This document shows positions 12,233-24,989 of a stretch of DNA of 64,000 nt, piece after piece. The first letter of the stretch is position 1. Every line of letters starts with the position of its first letter. This DNA comes from Scylla paramamosain (taxonomy: Eukaryota > Arthropoda > Malacostraca > Decapoda > Portunidae), in the NCBI RefSeq assembly GCF_035594125.1, contig NC_087183.1:17984868-18048867 (forward strand). The letters are read 5' to 3'. A program made the translations under genes and the position numbers. Below the pieces are notes generated by a model, which saw only the letters and a list, made by a program, of their open reading frames with translations, had not been told where the DNA came from and ran no database searches.

Positions 12233-12959
12233 AGGCCTTGATGTAAAGCTACAAACTCCTGACAGCGAGATTAGAAGAGGAGGAGGAGGAGCACTATTCA
12301 GGTAGGAAGAGCGCTTGCGTACCTTACCTCTCCCCCCTAATCCTCTCCCATACCCCACCAGCCAGTAACACCCACCCTCGCCTCCCTCAACGAAACATCA
12401 ACACACAGCTGGGCGAGGGAAAGGTTCGCTCGTTGTCTGTCTCTCTCTCCAGGAGTCGGGAAGTCTTACTTGTGCCACTGTGAGAGAATACTAGGTGCTT
12501 TGTGTCACTGTCCTGCCCTGTGTTCTCTTTCTGCTTCGCCTCGGTTCCCTGAGTCTTGGTGAGTACTGATAATGAGTGAGTGGGTGGGTGAATGTGTTTA
12601 TAGTAAGCGATAACACTTCCAAGCTTAAGAAAGGAAGTCTTGGGAACATAACACTCACATTTCCTTGTCATTGCTTAGTGCTAGACACGAAAGCTGGTTA
12701 GTCTGAAGAGGTTGAAGAGGAGGAGTAGGAGGAGAGATCTGCCTGGTCCTGGGTGGTGTACAGGTCGATGAGATGAACTGACCTACGGGAGGCGCGCAAG
12801 AAGAGGCGAGGTAGGCTTGCTGCTTCTGTCGTGATCGATCATGTGTGTGTGTGTGTGTGTATGTGTGTGTGTTTTTTAGTATAGGTATAGATGGGAAATA
12901 TCTATTAGGTAGATACCCGCACCTTTGAAAGACAATGATCACTTTTCACTACAGCACAC

Positions 12960-13300
<341 letters not shown>

Positions 13301-14059
13301 TATATTCTAAATTACATGATGCTTTCTTAACCACGTTCACTCTGCGGGTACTTGCTTATTCATCATGTATCTGATTATTCACCTTTCACTGAATACAAAA
13401 CGTACAAAAAGAAAATATATGGGATAGAGTACTTCAGTATATTTGTTCTTTCCAAATTGTCACTGTTTTGTGGTGAAGATCTTAGTACACGTGTTACTGC
13501 TATCACTAATCTTTCCCAGTTCTAATCGTCATAAATCTTGTATGTGATAAATGTAAGATATGATGTTGTTCTGCTTAATTAGTGTTTTGTGGTGATGATA
13601 GTGGTATTAGTATTATTATCACCAGTTTCTTTTCACCCTGTTCTTGTTACATATCTAGATATTTCTGATAATACGACTACTGTTTTCTGTAATGTATTTC
13701 GTGGTGGCGATGGTGTTTGTATAAATGTTATCTTTAATCTTTTTCCACGATGTTGCTTTCGATGTTTCTGATAATGACGGTATATCTGATGCTGCTGATG
13801 ATAATGATAACAGGGCGGGCATGAAGAAATCAGACCTTTTATTTAAACTAACACGATTATCTCTTACTCTCTCACTCACTGCCCTTACTCTTACTCTTTC
13901 CCTTCGATGCCCTCGTGGCTCTTCTAGGCTTGGTTACTCTGAACTCTTGCTGCTCTGACGCAACACCTGATAAATTAATGTCGTATCCTCCACTCTGCCC
14001 CTTACTGTCTATTTCGATTCTATATATTCAGAAACTTCGTGTTGCTAAACTAGATTACT

Positions 14060-14225
14060 TTTAGCGGGCTTTATTTAAAGTTACTGGGTTTTTCAAGGGT
14101 GTTTTCTTAATTACAGTGATAGTTTAATGAAATTTGATGAGGTTTTCAAGGGTGTCTTTTAAATTGCAGTGATAGTTTAGTGGAAGTTAATTGATTTTCA
14201 AGGATGTTTTCATAATGCTAGTACA
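14060..14225 (-). repeat. MITE-like family M, core repeated in tandem
   Basis: Three diverged copies of TTTTCAAGGGTGTTTTC.. with the CAGTGATAGTTTA motif. No terminal inverted repeat is visible. Confidence 0.5.
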
Positions 14226-14510
14226 GTACTCTTGAAAACCATTAGAAAATGCATTTACTGTTATCATCGGGAAAGATCATGACTAAATATACCGTTGTGT
14301 ACTTCACGCACGCAGCTTGTCAGATCACGTTGCGTGCGACAAACCACACGAGGTAAACATTTCTTCATGAAAGTGTTGAACGATTCTGCAGGTGATATGT
14401 TGTACAGGACAATCAGTTATCAGTGGGTGAGAAGATCCCCTATGATTTCTCTCGATTTTGTTTGTAGATATCCATGTGTTTGGCGATCTAGTTGGCATAT
14501 ATTGATGATG

Positions 14511-14540
<30 letters not shown>

Positions 14541-14545
<5 letters not shown>

Positions 14546-14821
14546 AGTGTAGTGGTTAGCAGGCTCGGCTCACAACCAAGAAGGCCCGGGTTCGAATCCC
14601 GGACGCGGCGAGGCAAATGGGCTAACCTCTTAATGTGTATCCCCTGTTCACCTAGCAGCAAGTGGGTATGGGATGTAACCCGAGGGGTTTTTTACCTCGC
14701 TGTTCCGGTGTGTGGTGTGTCAGTGGTCTCAGTCCTACCCAAAAATCGGTCACTATGAGTTCTGAGCTCTTTCCGTAGGAGAACGGCTGGCTGGGTGACC
14801 AGCAGACGACCGTAGGTGAAT
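14541..14821 (+). mobile_element. tRNA-Val-derived SINE
   Basis: The head TAGTGTAGTGGTTAGCAG (A box) through GGGTTCGAATCCCGG (B box and T arm) is tRNA-like. The seven-base loop CTCACAA gives anticodon CAC (Val). The acceptor stem does not pair, so it is not a tRNA gene. About 210 tRNA-unrelated bases follow (CACCTAGCAGCAAGTGGGTA, CAGTCCTACCC, GACCAGCAGACGACCG). The element ends in a (CA)n tail at 14822-14855 and is preceded by (CA)n at 14513-14543. Confidence 0.75.
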
Positions 14822-14857
14822 CACACACACATACACACACACACACACACACACAGA

Positions 14858-15065
14858 GGAAGGGGAAGAAACGAAAAAGAAAGGTAGAAGAAATTAAGAA
14901 AGATAGGTAGAAGAAATGAAGGAGGAAGGTATAAAGATAAGAGCAAGGAAAATAAAAGAAAAAAAATGAAGGAGGAAGGTAAATAGAAGAAAGATATAGA
15001 GAAGGGAAGAAAGACAGAAGGAAGAAACGAAAGGGAAAGAAAAACATACAAAAGCGAGAGGAACA
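14858..15065 (+). repeat. Purine-only imperfect array
   Basis: GAAGGTAGAAGAAA / ATGAAGGAGGAAGGTA units repeated with variation, directly after the (CA)n tail of the SINE. Confidence 0.65.
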
Positions 15066-15304
15066 ACACAGTGGTCTAGAATGCAGTGCTTGGTAAGGCG
15101 TGGCAGAAGTGTGGCGAGCGAAGGGCGTGGTTGGAGGAAGATGTTAGAACGTAGTAAGGCTGGAGGTGTGGTGTGGTGGGGGATGCAGTGTGGTGGGGGC
15201 GTATTGCAGGTAAAAACAGGGTGGAGTGGAGTATGGTGGGGGCGGAATGTGATGGGGTTCAGAGATGTGGTGAGGTGGGGTTTGGTGCACTGGTGTTCTC
15301 ATGT

Positions 15305-16140
15305 CACCCAACACTAAGCAAGTCCCACCACTGCCACCACCACCACCACCACCAATCCTCACTCAGAAGGCTACTGACACGTGGAATCAATTTTGGAATA
15401 AGTAGCGTCCTGGGATGCTCCACTTACCCGGAAGCGAGTGGTGAAAAAAAAGGGAGTTAAGAAAAAAGAAAGAAAAATGTGTAAATAAGTAGGTTTTGAG
15501 GTTGATGAAGAGAACAAGAGACAGTAAAAAGGAACATTAAAAGGAGTACAACTATGAATTAAATAATTAACTACTCGTCAATATAGAAATTACGAGGAAA
15601 GGATGATAAAACTCTATATATAAGTAAATTTTGAGCTTAACGAAGAAAAAAAAGAAAAAAGAAATAACATTGAAAAAACAACTATACAAATGAAAGTAGT
15701 AAGAAGTATAACCATAGATAAAAAAAAGTAATCATTCACAAATAAATCAAACAAATAGGCATAACAGATAACCAAATAAAAAAAACAATAACCTAATAAA
15801 AAACGAAACAAAACAACAACAATAAAAAGAAAAAAAACAAAAACAAATACTCGAACATGCACCGACAAGCTGACAACATACAAATGAGTTACGCAGTATC
15901 TATAAACAACGAGATGCGTTAGGCAATATACTATCAACTCTCAGCCGTGGGAGAAGAAAAAGAGCACATATGAACACCGCCAAGACCGTGAATGCGAGAG
16001 CAGAGGCGTCTGATGTGATGTAAGAAGCGATTGACATGGGAGAGAGGGAGAGAAGGAGGAGAGGAGAGTGAGGAGATGGAGGAGGGTGAGAGGAGAGAGA
16101 AAGATTAGCATGCTGTGATGGAAGTCATTCATAGCCTTGC
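15305..16140. other. Intergenic, A-rich
   Basis: A-rich plus strand with many AAAAAA runs at 15440-15860. No coding signal. Confidence 0.5.
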
Positions 16141-16141
16141 A

Positions 16142-16143
<2 letters not shown>

Positions 16144-16225
<82 letters not shown>

Positions 16226-16292
16226 GCAGAGCACAGTGCCAATGTATCACTTGATGACGTCACACCGCAGTGGTTCAACTTGCAGGTGCCCT

Positions 16293-16376
<84 letters not shown>
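16144..16376. repeat. (GA)n and (CT)n tracts facing each other
   Basis: (GA)n 16144-16223 and (CT)n 16299-16376 are reverse complements about 75 bp apart, so one strand could fold on itself. A (CA)n tract follows at 16418-16450. Confidence 0.95.
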
Positions 16377-16378
<2 letters not shown>

Positions 16379-16699
16379 CGTGACAGAATTCCTTCATTGA
16401 TCGGTGCACAGGTCGCTACACACACACACATACACACACACACACACACATACTTGCGACAGTAACCTTTCTTATTGTTTTCTCTTGCCATGCTCCTTCC
16501 TCATTTTCCTTCTCTCCTTTTCTTTCGCATCGCCTTGCTTATTTCATCATCCTAGCCTCCCTTCCTCTCTCCCTCTGTCTCTCCTCAGTCCTCAACCATC
16601 AACATATTCACTGACTTAGGAGCTTCCATGTATTTCAACTTTTTTCGTTTTCGTTTTCGTGGTCCTCTTTCTCTTCATCCTCCTCCTCTTTCTCCTTCA

Positions 16700-17150
16700 C
16701 GTGAAAAGCTTGTCAGGTAAAGAGCTATATTCTGAAACACTTCCGCGTCCCGTCTTAACAGAATTAACAGGTTGTGGTGGAAGTTATTATAGCTTTTAAA
16801 CATTATTTCATGAGTCTAATGATACTTTAACTATAATTTTGTGTATCTTTTGCATGTTTAACTTGTCAGATGAAGAGCTGTATTCTGAAACGTTCCCGCG
16901 ACTCTTGACAGGCTGTGGTGGAAGTTATTAGGGTTTTCAAGCATGTAGTTATGGTTTTGATGATAGTTTTACCAGAATTTTGTATCATTCGTGTTAAAAA
17001 CTTGTCAGATGAAGAGCTGTATTCAGAAACACTTCCGCGTCTCAACTTGACAGAATTAACAGGCTGTGGTGGAAGTTATTAGGGTTTTCAAGCATGTATG
17101 TTACGATTCTAGTGATAATTTAACCACAATTTTGAGTATCGTAAATGAGG
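16700..17150 (-). repeat. Three tandem units related to family M
   Basis: Units of about 140-150 bp, each with CTTGTCAGRTRAAGAGCT, ATTCTGAAAC, a GTCTTAACAG/CTTGACAG segment and GGTGGAAGTTATTA. They begin near 16705, 16858 and 17000. Confidence 0.65.
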
Positions 17151-17438
17151 AAAGCATTCAGGAAAACTTAAATGATTACCTTTCATGGCTGCTGGAATAC
17201 TTAAGAGGAGACCAAAGCTGTAATTTCAAAGGCTTCTCTCTTCGCCCCTTAGCAACAGCTCCCTTTAATCCTCCCATTAGTATTCATCCCAACACCATCC
17301 TTCCTTCCTTCCTTCCCACCTTCCCTATGTTTCTCGTATTCCTCCATCCTCCCTCTCCTTGCTCAAGAATCTCCCCACCTACCCCTTGTCTTTCCTACCT
17401 CATTCCATCCACCGCTCGTCTCTCACTCCTTCCTTAGT

Positions 17439-17443
<5 letters not shown>

Positions 17444-17529
<86 letters not shown>

Positions 17530-17568
17530 TGTCTCAGTATTGTGATAGCGGAGATGTTAAGGCATTAC

Positions 17569-17622
<54 letters not shown>
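17444..17622 (+). repeat. (CT)n-(GT)n and (CA)n tracts
   Basis: (CT)n 17444-17512, (GT)n 17513-17532, (CA)n 17571-17622. Confidence 0.95.
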
Positions 17623-17624
<2 letters not shown>

Positions 17625-17628
<4 letters not shown>

Positions 17629-19170
17629 GTGTGATCAATAGTGTTGTCACGTGGTCAGGCGCCGTGGTAATAGTGTAAGACCAGAGTGAGTTAGGTTGAA
17701 CCTGAAAGGAAGGAGGGAAGACGTGGTGGAGAGAAGGAACAGTCGTTGGAGGGAGGGAGACACTAGGAGGGAATATCTGGTTTGATCCAGTTTGGTAGCC
17801 GGATATATCTGGCTTGGCTGTTGGCGCAGAATGTTGCAGTGCGATATTTATTCACTTATGAGTTTCTTCCTTTCTTTTTCCTTTGCGTTTATTTTTACCC
17901 TTTCTTTTTCTTCTATGGGTCTCTTTTATCCTTTCTTTTAATCTCTGTGTCTCTCTTTCTTCTTTTCCCCTTGCTATGGTGTCACTGTCTTTGTCTCCGT
18001 AGCCAAAGCAGGGGCCAGAAATATCGTGAGGTGTCTATGTTTTCTACGTATTGCATTTCAAGTCTCCAAATGCTCGTACTTCTTATAGACAAATAATATT
18101 AAGGCTTCATAATGCAGAGAAGGCTTACGCAATGGTTCTCTTCAGCTAGTTGGTATTCTTTATCTCAGCTGCTTAGGGATTCAAAACCACTTCTGCGCTG
18201 CACCTCCACTACATTCCAAAGGCTCTTGAGGTTGCACAGGTTTTAAAGTCGTTCTTACGGTTCTATTGAGCGTTTGATAAGATTTCTATCATTAACTAGG
18301 GAAACACTCTTGAGAACCCGGCTAATCATCTTTGTGGCCTTTGGAAACAGTGGGGAGAGAGCAAAACCCTTTAGAATGCAGACCTTTAGTTGCTAAGTTA
18401 GCGGATCCACGGCCTTGATGCTGTGGTGTGGACGCAAGGGTCACTCAGAATGCTTATGTCGTGCTACTGATTCTGCTGTCACCCCTTGCTTTGTTCTCTT
18501 GTCTTCATTCTGTTGTCTTATGATCTTGTAATGGTCGACTCTTGTAGTTCATGTTCTTCTTGTTCTTCTTTCATCTTATTTTTGTTCCGTTGTGATTATC
18601 TCCTCTCTACAACCTCTTCTTTCTCTCCTCCTCCTTGTCATCATCTGGTTTACTCTTTTCTGTGTCTCTCTTATTCTGCTTCCTATTCGCCCTGTTCTCG
18701 TTCTCCTCCTCCTCTTCCTCATCCTCATCCTCCTCATTTTTCTCATCTGCTTTGTCCTTTGCTGCGTCTCTAACTCCACCACCCATTCTTCCTTTTCGAT
18801 GGTGTAAGCTAAGGGAGGCAGCCACCCATCTAATTCTTTCCTCCTTTTCATCACCCGTTTTCCTCTTTCCTGTCCCTTTTATTCTCCTTTATTCTTCCTC
18901 TTCGTTGGTCTAAGGCAGCCAGCTAACCAGAACCCTTTCTCTTGGGCTTCATTCGAGTAAGCTGGTAATTCCCCACGAAGGCCAAGGTTGTTATTCTTCT
19001 TGCCTCAGCCAGCTTCACCTTCCTCTCCTTGCTATTCCCGTCCCAGGCAGCTACCGTACGTTTTCTGCGCCGTTCTGTGCTGTGCTGGGCGAGATGGGAC
19101 GTAGACTTTGTTTTAAGTGAGTTTATGCTTTACGTAGGTTAGTTCATCTTCCCCACCTCTTCTGCGTTAC
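17625..19170. other. Intergenic, C/T-rich in part
   Basis: Interrupted (CCT)n/(TTC)n stretches at 18490-18900 create mirror Ser/Leu and Arg/Glu frames. Family-M copy at 18185. No gene. Confidence 0.5.
18185..18395 (-). repeat. MITE-like family M copy
   Basis: ACTTCTGCGCTGCACCTCCA and CCAAAGGCTCTTGAGG at one end; TTTGTGGCCTTTGGAAACAG and TTTAGAATGCAG at the other. The ends are inverted relatives of each other. Confidence 0.6.
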
Positions 19171-19300
19171 CAAACTGACGGAGGCTAGTGATCTCAAACT
19201 CTTTCTTCTTCTCTCTCTGATCAGGATTGTTTTTCAAAAGGTCACGAGAATGATTGATCAGGTTTTTCATGGGTGTTTTTATCTGATCCCAATCTTTCTT
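19170..19300 (+). repeat. MITE-like family M, weak partial copy
   Basis: AAAAGGTCACGAGAATGATT..GATCAGGTTTTTCATGGGTG matches the left third of the family. Confidence 0.35.
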
Positions 19301-19579
19301 AACCTCCTTGTCTCTCCTCATTCTCTCTCCTCGTTGTCTTTCCTTGTCTCTCCTTGTCTCATCCATGTCTCTCTCTGTCTCTCCTCTCTATCTCTCCTTG
19401 TCTCTCCTCCCTATCTCTCCTTGTCTTTCTTCCTCTCCTCGATTTTCCTTCATGTCTCTTCTCCCTGTCAAGTCGCCCTACGCTGAGAGTCTAATGTTTG
19501 ATTCGCGAGTTGCCGGGGTGACGGAGCTGCAGTTGGCGACGGGCGGGCCGCCGTGACTCATATACCTTAACATTTTATC

Positions 19580-20134
<555 letters not shown>

Positions 20135-20344
20135 TTTCCACAGGCTCCTTATCTTATCTTCTTATCAAGTACACATGTCACAGGTGTTGCGTGAGCCACC
20201 TTCCCCTCATTATCTCGTCACTGGGGGTCGCCTCACCTCTCCTCACCTTAACTCAACCTCCTGAAGAGAGAAGGGGAGGGGGAAGTGCAATCAAGCAAAA
20301 AAGAAGATAGAAAAGGGAAAGAGAAAAATGGAGAACAAGAGACA

Positions 20345-20449
<105 letters not shown>

Positions 20450-20655
20450 ATAAGGTGTGTATATAGAGGGAAAGTTAGGAAAATATTTATGGGGAAACAA
20501 GAAACATTAAACAAAATTTATAGATGTGAGATGATTGGTGGAAACAGGCAAGTTTGATACAGGGACTGCCGAGCCTAATAGCTTCCTGCAGGGTGGACAG
20601 TCCTATAATCTAATGAAACAAAGCACTTCATGAGATCTTGGCATTAGAGATGACC

Positions 20656-20697
20656 TTTTTTTTTTTTTTTCTTTCTTTCTTTCTTTCTTTCTTTTTC
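20656..20697 (+). repeat. Poly-T and (CTTT)n
   Basis: T run, then CTTT tetranucleotides. Confidence 0.9.
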
Positions 20698-20894
20698 CTG
20701 CCGATGTCCAGGCCGCAGGGAAGACAAGGAGAAAGAGGAGAGGAGGGGAAGGGGTATTAAAGTCCCTCACAATATGACAGAGGTAATGACTGTTGGCTTT
20801 TCCTCATAAGTTTTGTGAAGCACGCATTGGATGACCTGCTTCCTTCGCCTGACTCCATCGTGACCTGAATCTCAGGCTCCTCTATTTCAGTGAC

Positions 20895-21190
20895 TGCAGG
20901 AGGCGGCGACGGAGACAAAGAATAGTACAGAAACAGGGAGACAGTTAGGTGATTACTACTGTAGGTGTGATTAAGTTATGTGGCATTTCGGTCAGGGAAA
21001 AATAGAATTGTTATTTATTAGGTTAGGTAGCGACGGAGACAAAGAATAAGAAATGAAGCAGGGAGAGACGATCATAACTAGTGAAGGTTAGGTTATGTGG
21101 CGATTAGTGTGACAAAAAACAGGATAATTAGATAGTTAAACAGTTAGGTTGGGTAGTGACGAAGACAACAAAGAATACGATGAAAAGTGT
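20895..21190 (+). repeat. ~120-bp tandem repeat, 2.5 copies
   Basis: GCGACGGAGACAAAGAATA recurs at about 20907 and 21030 and, as GTGACGAAGACAACAAAGAA, at 21155. GTTAGGT and TTATGTGGC segments lie between. Confidence 0.65.
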
Positions 21191-21304
21191 TAAAGAAACA
21201 ACAAAGCAAACTTGCAGTGAACGAGAAGAACCAAAATTAGAATAACCATAAACTACAAAAAAAAAAAAAAAAAAAATACGAATAATTACAAGAGATGGAA
21301 ATGA

Positions 21305-21370
21305 ACTCTGATGTTGCATTTATGTCACGCCAAAGTCTTTAAGGGGAAGTTTCAAGACACTTAAAAATTT
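21305..21370 (+). mobile_element. Short LINE 3'-end relic
   Basis: ATGTCACGCCAAAGTCTTTA through AAGTTTCAAGACACTTA corresponds to the segment at 60300-60340 that encodes the (K)[14 protein letters not shown] end. Only about 60 bases are recognisable. Confidence 0.35.
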
Positions 21371-22610
21371 GATTAAAAATTTGATTAACCTTTTCATTGC
21401 GGTATCCGAAGTGAAGCACCTGCAGGAGTGAAAAGACTGATTAAAAGAGCTTTCGAGTGTCTTGCCTATACTACATTTAAACTTGGCGGTGGAAAAAAAA
21501 AGGAAGTATTTCAGAATGCTTTGTGATTAATGAAAGATATGCCAAACAGCAGCCAGAGGGTTAATCTTCCTTTGACTGTCCTCTATTGTCTCCTGCAGTG
21601 GGTCTTTCTTCTCTAAAACCCTTTTCCTGATGTTGTGTCCTGCGTCCGTGTTTATTTAGGTCCCCCAAGGTTCACTCGTCCACGACCTGTGTTTATAACC
21701 TTGATCTTACTTTAATGACCTGTTTGTTTTCTTCTTGTTTCACCCCTCTTCTTCATCTTTCCTTTCTTCTTTCTCGTTCTGTCTTCTTTTCTTCTTTTCT
21801 TGCTTTCTTCCTTTCTTCTTCCGCTTTTACGTGATGTGGTAATTGGGGGTCAACTCAGGTACATCATGTGTTGCCTTGTCCTGAGCCAGTGCCTATCTTG
21901 CGTTAAAACGAAAGAAAAGAGGAAACAGGAAAGAAAGGAAAAGTTAATCCGAGAAGCACCAGAAATGAGTAAAGAAAAACGAGAAGACGAAAAGATCTTA
22001 AGTGGTCCTTTCTTGCATTAGTTAATCGGTCGAACGTCAGAAATGAGGAAAGAAAACGAGAACAACACACACATAAAAAAGATCTCTTACTCGTCAGGTT
22101 TATCAGACTTCATAGTGATTACTACAAGGATGACGTGCGGGCGGGTACGAAGCGAAGCGAGAGGTAGCGGCGCTGAGAGCATCTTATCCTGTCATCGCTG
22201 AAGTATCTGGCGACCTCTGGGCGAGATAGGCAGACCGGGTGACGCAAGGCCAACAAACAATGCTGGTACTGAAAACAAGTCCGTGTGTTGTGTAAATAGG
22301 CGAGTAAGGGCAGTAATGTGCTATCCATGGTTCGGTGTGCGTGTGTGTGAGTGTTATGTGAGAGTGCAGCGTGAACACAGAGCCAGAAAGGATACGGTGA
22401 TGAAATGAAGATAAAAAGGACAAAATAGAAAGTGGAAAAGTCAGTAAAAAAGAACACATCGCTAGTTGACGGTTAAAAGAAAGTGAAGAGACAAGAAATA
22501 CAGTGGCCGAGTGAAGAACGGCTAGTAAAAAAAATAATCGCAGATCGTTGTGTTATTAGATAAAGGAGAAGTGGAGGCGAGAGACTGGCCAGAGAAAGCG
22601 ACCAGGGAAT

Positions 22611-22612
<2 letters not shown>

Positions 22613-22686
<74 letters not shown>
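22613..22686 (+). repeat. (GT)n microsatellite
   Basis: Uninterrupted GT dinucleotides. Confidence 0.97.
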
Positions 22687-22687
<1 letters not shown>

Positions 22688-23046
22688 GCCAAGAACCTCG
22701 CCTGACATGACGGGGTGAATGTGACGTGACATGACAACTGCTGCAGGAAGAACAGGAGAACAAAAGTGAGACGGAGGATGAGAGGTGGAGAGGGAGAAAA
22801 GGTAAGGAGATAGAGGAAGAGAGACATACCTTGAGTACAAAGGACAAGTGGATGTGTGTACCTGACAGGCTTCAGGAGTGAGGTGTGCCGTGGCCTGCAG
22901 GTAGTGGGAAAGAGTGCAAGGGGGACTGGCGTGGCTGTGCATTGGATGAGATTACATTGGTCCCTTCACCGCCAAGCACTGAAGTTGCTCCTTTTAAGGG
23001 TTAAGTGGAAGGAAATACTTGTGTAGATTTTCTCCTAGAGAGAGAG

Positions 23047-23050
<4 letters not shown>

Positions 23051-23129
<79 letters not shown>
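23051..23129 (+). repeat. (GA)n microsatellite
   Basis: GA dinucleotides with an imperfect 5' edge. Confidence 0.97.
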
Positions 23130-23132
<3 letters not shown>

Positions 23133-23839
23133 CATTACAGTCATCAAGCGGACAATGACCTCCTTAGTTGAAGATCTCCAGCGTTTGTTGCAAGTCCTCA
23201 CTTCCTGGTCCGGACAGGACTTGGTTAGGCTTTTGGAATCTGTATTGTTAGGTGCCTGGTGAGGTGATCACCTTGCGGCTCAGCGGCTGGAAGACAGAAG
23301 ACCAGTGTTGGTCAGGCCGCTTCGCAGGAACGCCAGGAACTGGGTAAGGCAACGCAGACGTGCGTGAGCTTCCTGGTTCGCTTTGTTAGCTGCCGGCTCT
23401 TGCCGGAAGCACCGAACATGCTCTGGCCTCAGGCCAGGTCTTGGAAGGTGACGACATTTGCTGGAGGCGACCAAGAAACACTTCCGTTCAGCCGCCCCAG
23501 AGGCATCTAAAATGAAGCCGGGGTACACACAGACGTGTCGGTACCCGGGGTGCCAACTCGCCATCAGCATGTGTTGCCAAAACCAGCCTCCACGGTCACA
23601 GCGCCTTGCTGTCTGGCAGATCAATAATGAAAATTATTCTGGTGCTGAGAGCTGCCAGGGGCAGCATCCCTGCATTTGCGCTACCTCAGCCCGGCGCTGC
23701 CTGTTATATAAGACTAGCACGGCAGAGGTGTGGGTGGGTCATGGACCCCCGTGGCCTTCAAACCTGCTGCTCGGCTGGCGACTTGAGGGGCGACTCATTT
23801 GTGTGTGTGTGATAGGACGACGACCCTTTCTCCCTCGCC

Positions 23840-23841
<2 letters not shown>

Positions 23842-23871
<30 letters not shown>
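23842..23871 (+). repeat. (GT)n microsatellite
   Basis: Short GT tract. Confidence 0.9.
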
Positions 23872-23872
<1 letters not shown>

Positions 23873-24331
23873 CGTAGCACGCACACCTCCAGCGTGTAGA
23901 CGGCACGTGGTGCGGAGTCCATGACCAGCGCAGGGTGTCGCAAGGGTACAGCCTCAGCGATGGGTGGATGACTGGCACAAAGATTTAGAGGACAAGGGAG
24001 GGCGCGGAGTGCAGCTTGGTGACTGGGCTGCGTAGCGATGTGACCCAAGGACTTGCAGAGACATGAGGGGCGCGAGTCATGATGGACATTTGTAAAGAAA
24101 TGAGGGGAAGGGTGCGTATAGATGAACCCGCACGTGCAGATATACTCCTTCACTACCCTTGCGGTGATGAATGTGCGCTGGGAGTCGTAAGGGAGTATTG
24201 TGTTTGAGTGGTGGGGATGATGTGGTGGGTGGCAGGGAGTGTGTGCAGGTCCTGCGTGAGTGTTGTCCTTGGAGTTGTTGTTCCTAATAGTGCCCTTGGG
24301 GATCTGAAAACATGCTTGATAAGGGAGAAGG

Positions 24332-24333
<2 letters not shown>

Positions 24334-24368
<35 letters not shown>

Positions 24369-24444
24369 TAATTAGGATGATTATACCACCTGTGTTTATG
24401 TTTAATAGCAGTATTTTTATTGTTATTATTATTATTATTATTGC

Positions 24445-24510
<66 letters not shown>

Positions 24511-24511
24511 C
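24334..24511 (+). repeat. (GT)n and (ATT)n microsatellites
   Basis: (GT)n 24334-24367 and (ATT)n 24419-24511, then CATCGACATCAT units to 24545. Confidence 0.93.
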
Positions 24512-24544
24512 ATCATCGACATCATCATCGACATCATCATCATC

Positions 24545-24623
24545 AGCTTAGTAGCTATGATAGCAGTAGCAGCAACAGTTGAGCACTAAGTTCAACTGTT
24601 GCTGCTACAGTTATCACTAAGCT
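24545..24623. repeat. Imperfect palindrome, 17-bp perfect inner arms
   Basis: GTAGCAGCAACAGTTGA (24566-24582) pairs with 24592-24608 across a 9-nt loop. The outer AGCTTA/TAAGCT also pairs, with some bulges. It sits at the end of an (ATT)n/(CATCGA) tract. Confidence 0.75.
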
Positions 24624-24989
24624 AATATCCCTCAGTCTTCACTACAGGATCACTTTATCACCGTGCGTAGCAGCCAGCAACGAGAGAACACAGGCAAACA
24701 AACCTTTCAAAATGCTTAGTGGGAGACGCACACCACCTCACCTCTGTCCACCACACCACAGCCAGCCAGTTCACGAGGACAAGATAAAACCAGCTGGCGC
24801 CGCAGCGAGACACCACTTCGAGGAAAAGAGCGGCTCTTGTATTTATTTTGAGACGTGTACCATGTTGCGTGACGGTCTGAAGGTCAAAGGTTACTGACAA
24901 CTTATTAAGGGTTCAGGGTTAGGTTAGAGTGTTAAGTTAGTACGTAATCATCGTGTCTGACGTGGCTATTTGTACGAGCTGGTCATTTC

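Larger units (their letters stand above)
21371..24330. other. Intergenic, no gene recognised
   Basis: Holds GT and GA tracts, and a GC-richer unique stretch at 23260-24300 with open frames (23458-23877 plus) that match nothing I know. Exons of a non-conserved transcript cannot be excluded. Confidence 0.4.

Noticed and set aside
14541..14620. tRNA-Val gene
   Set aside because: The acceptor stem does not pair, one mismatch lies in the anticodon stem, and tRNA-unrelated sequence follows; a SINE head.
23458..23877. 139-codon plus-strand frame
   Set aside because: Ends in a (GT)n Cys-Val run, and the unique part matches nothing I know.
23758..24543. 261-codon minus-strand frame
   Set aside because: Joins (GT)n, (ATT)n and unrelated DNA. 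It has no domain, and long poly-Ile and His-Thr runs.
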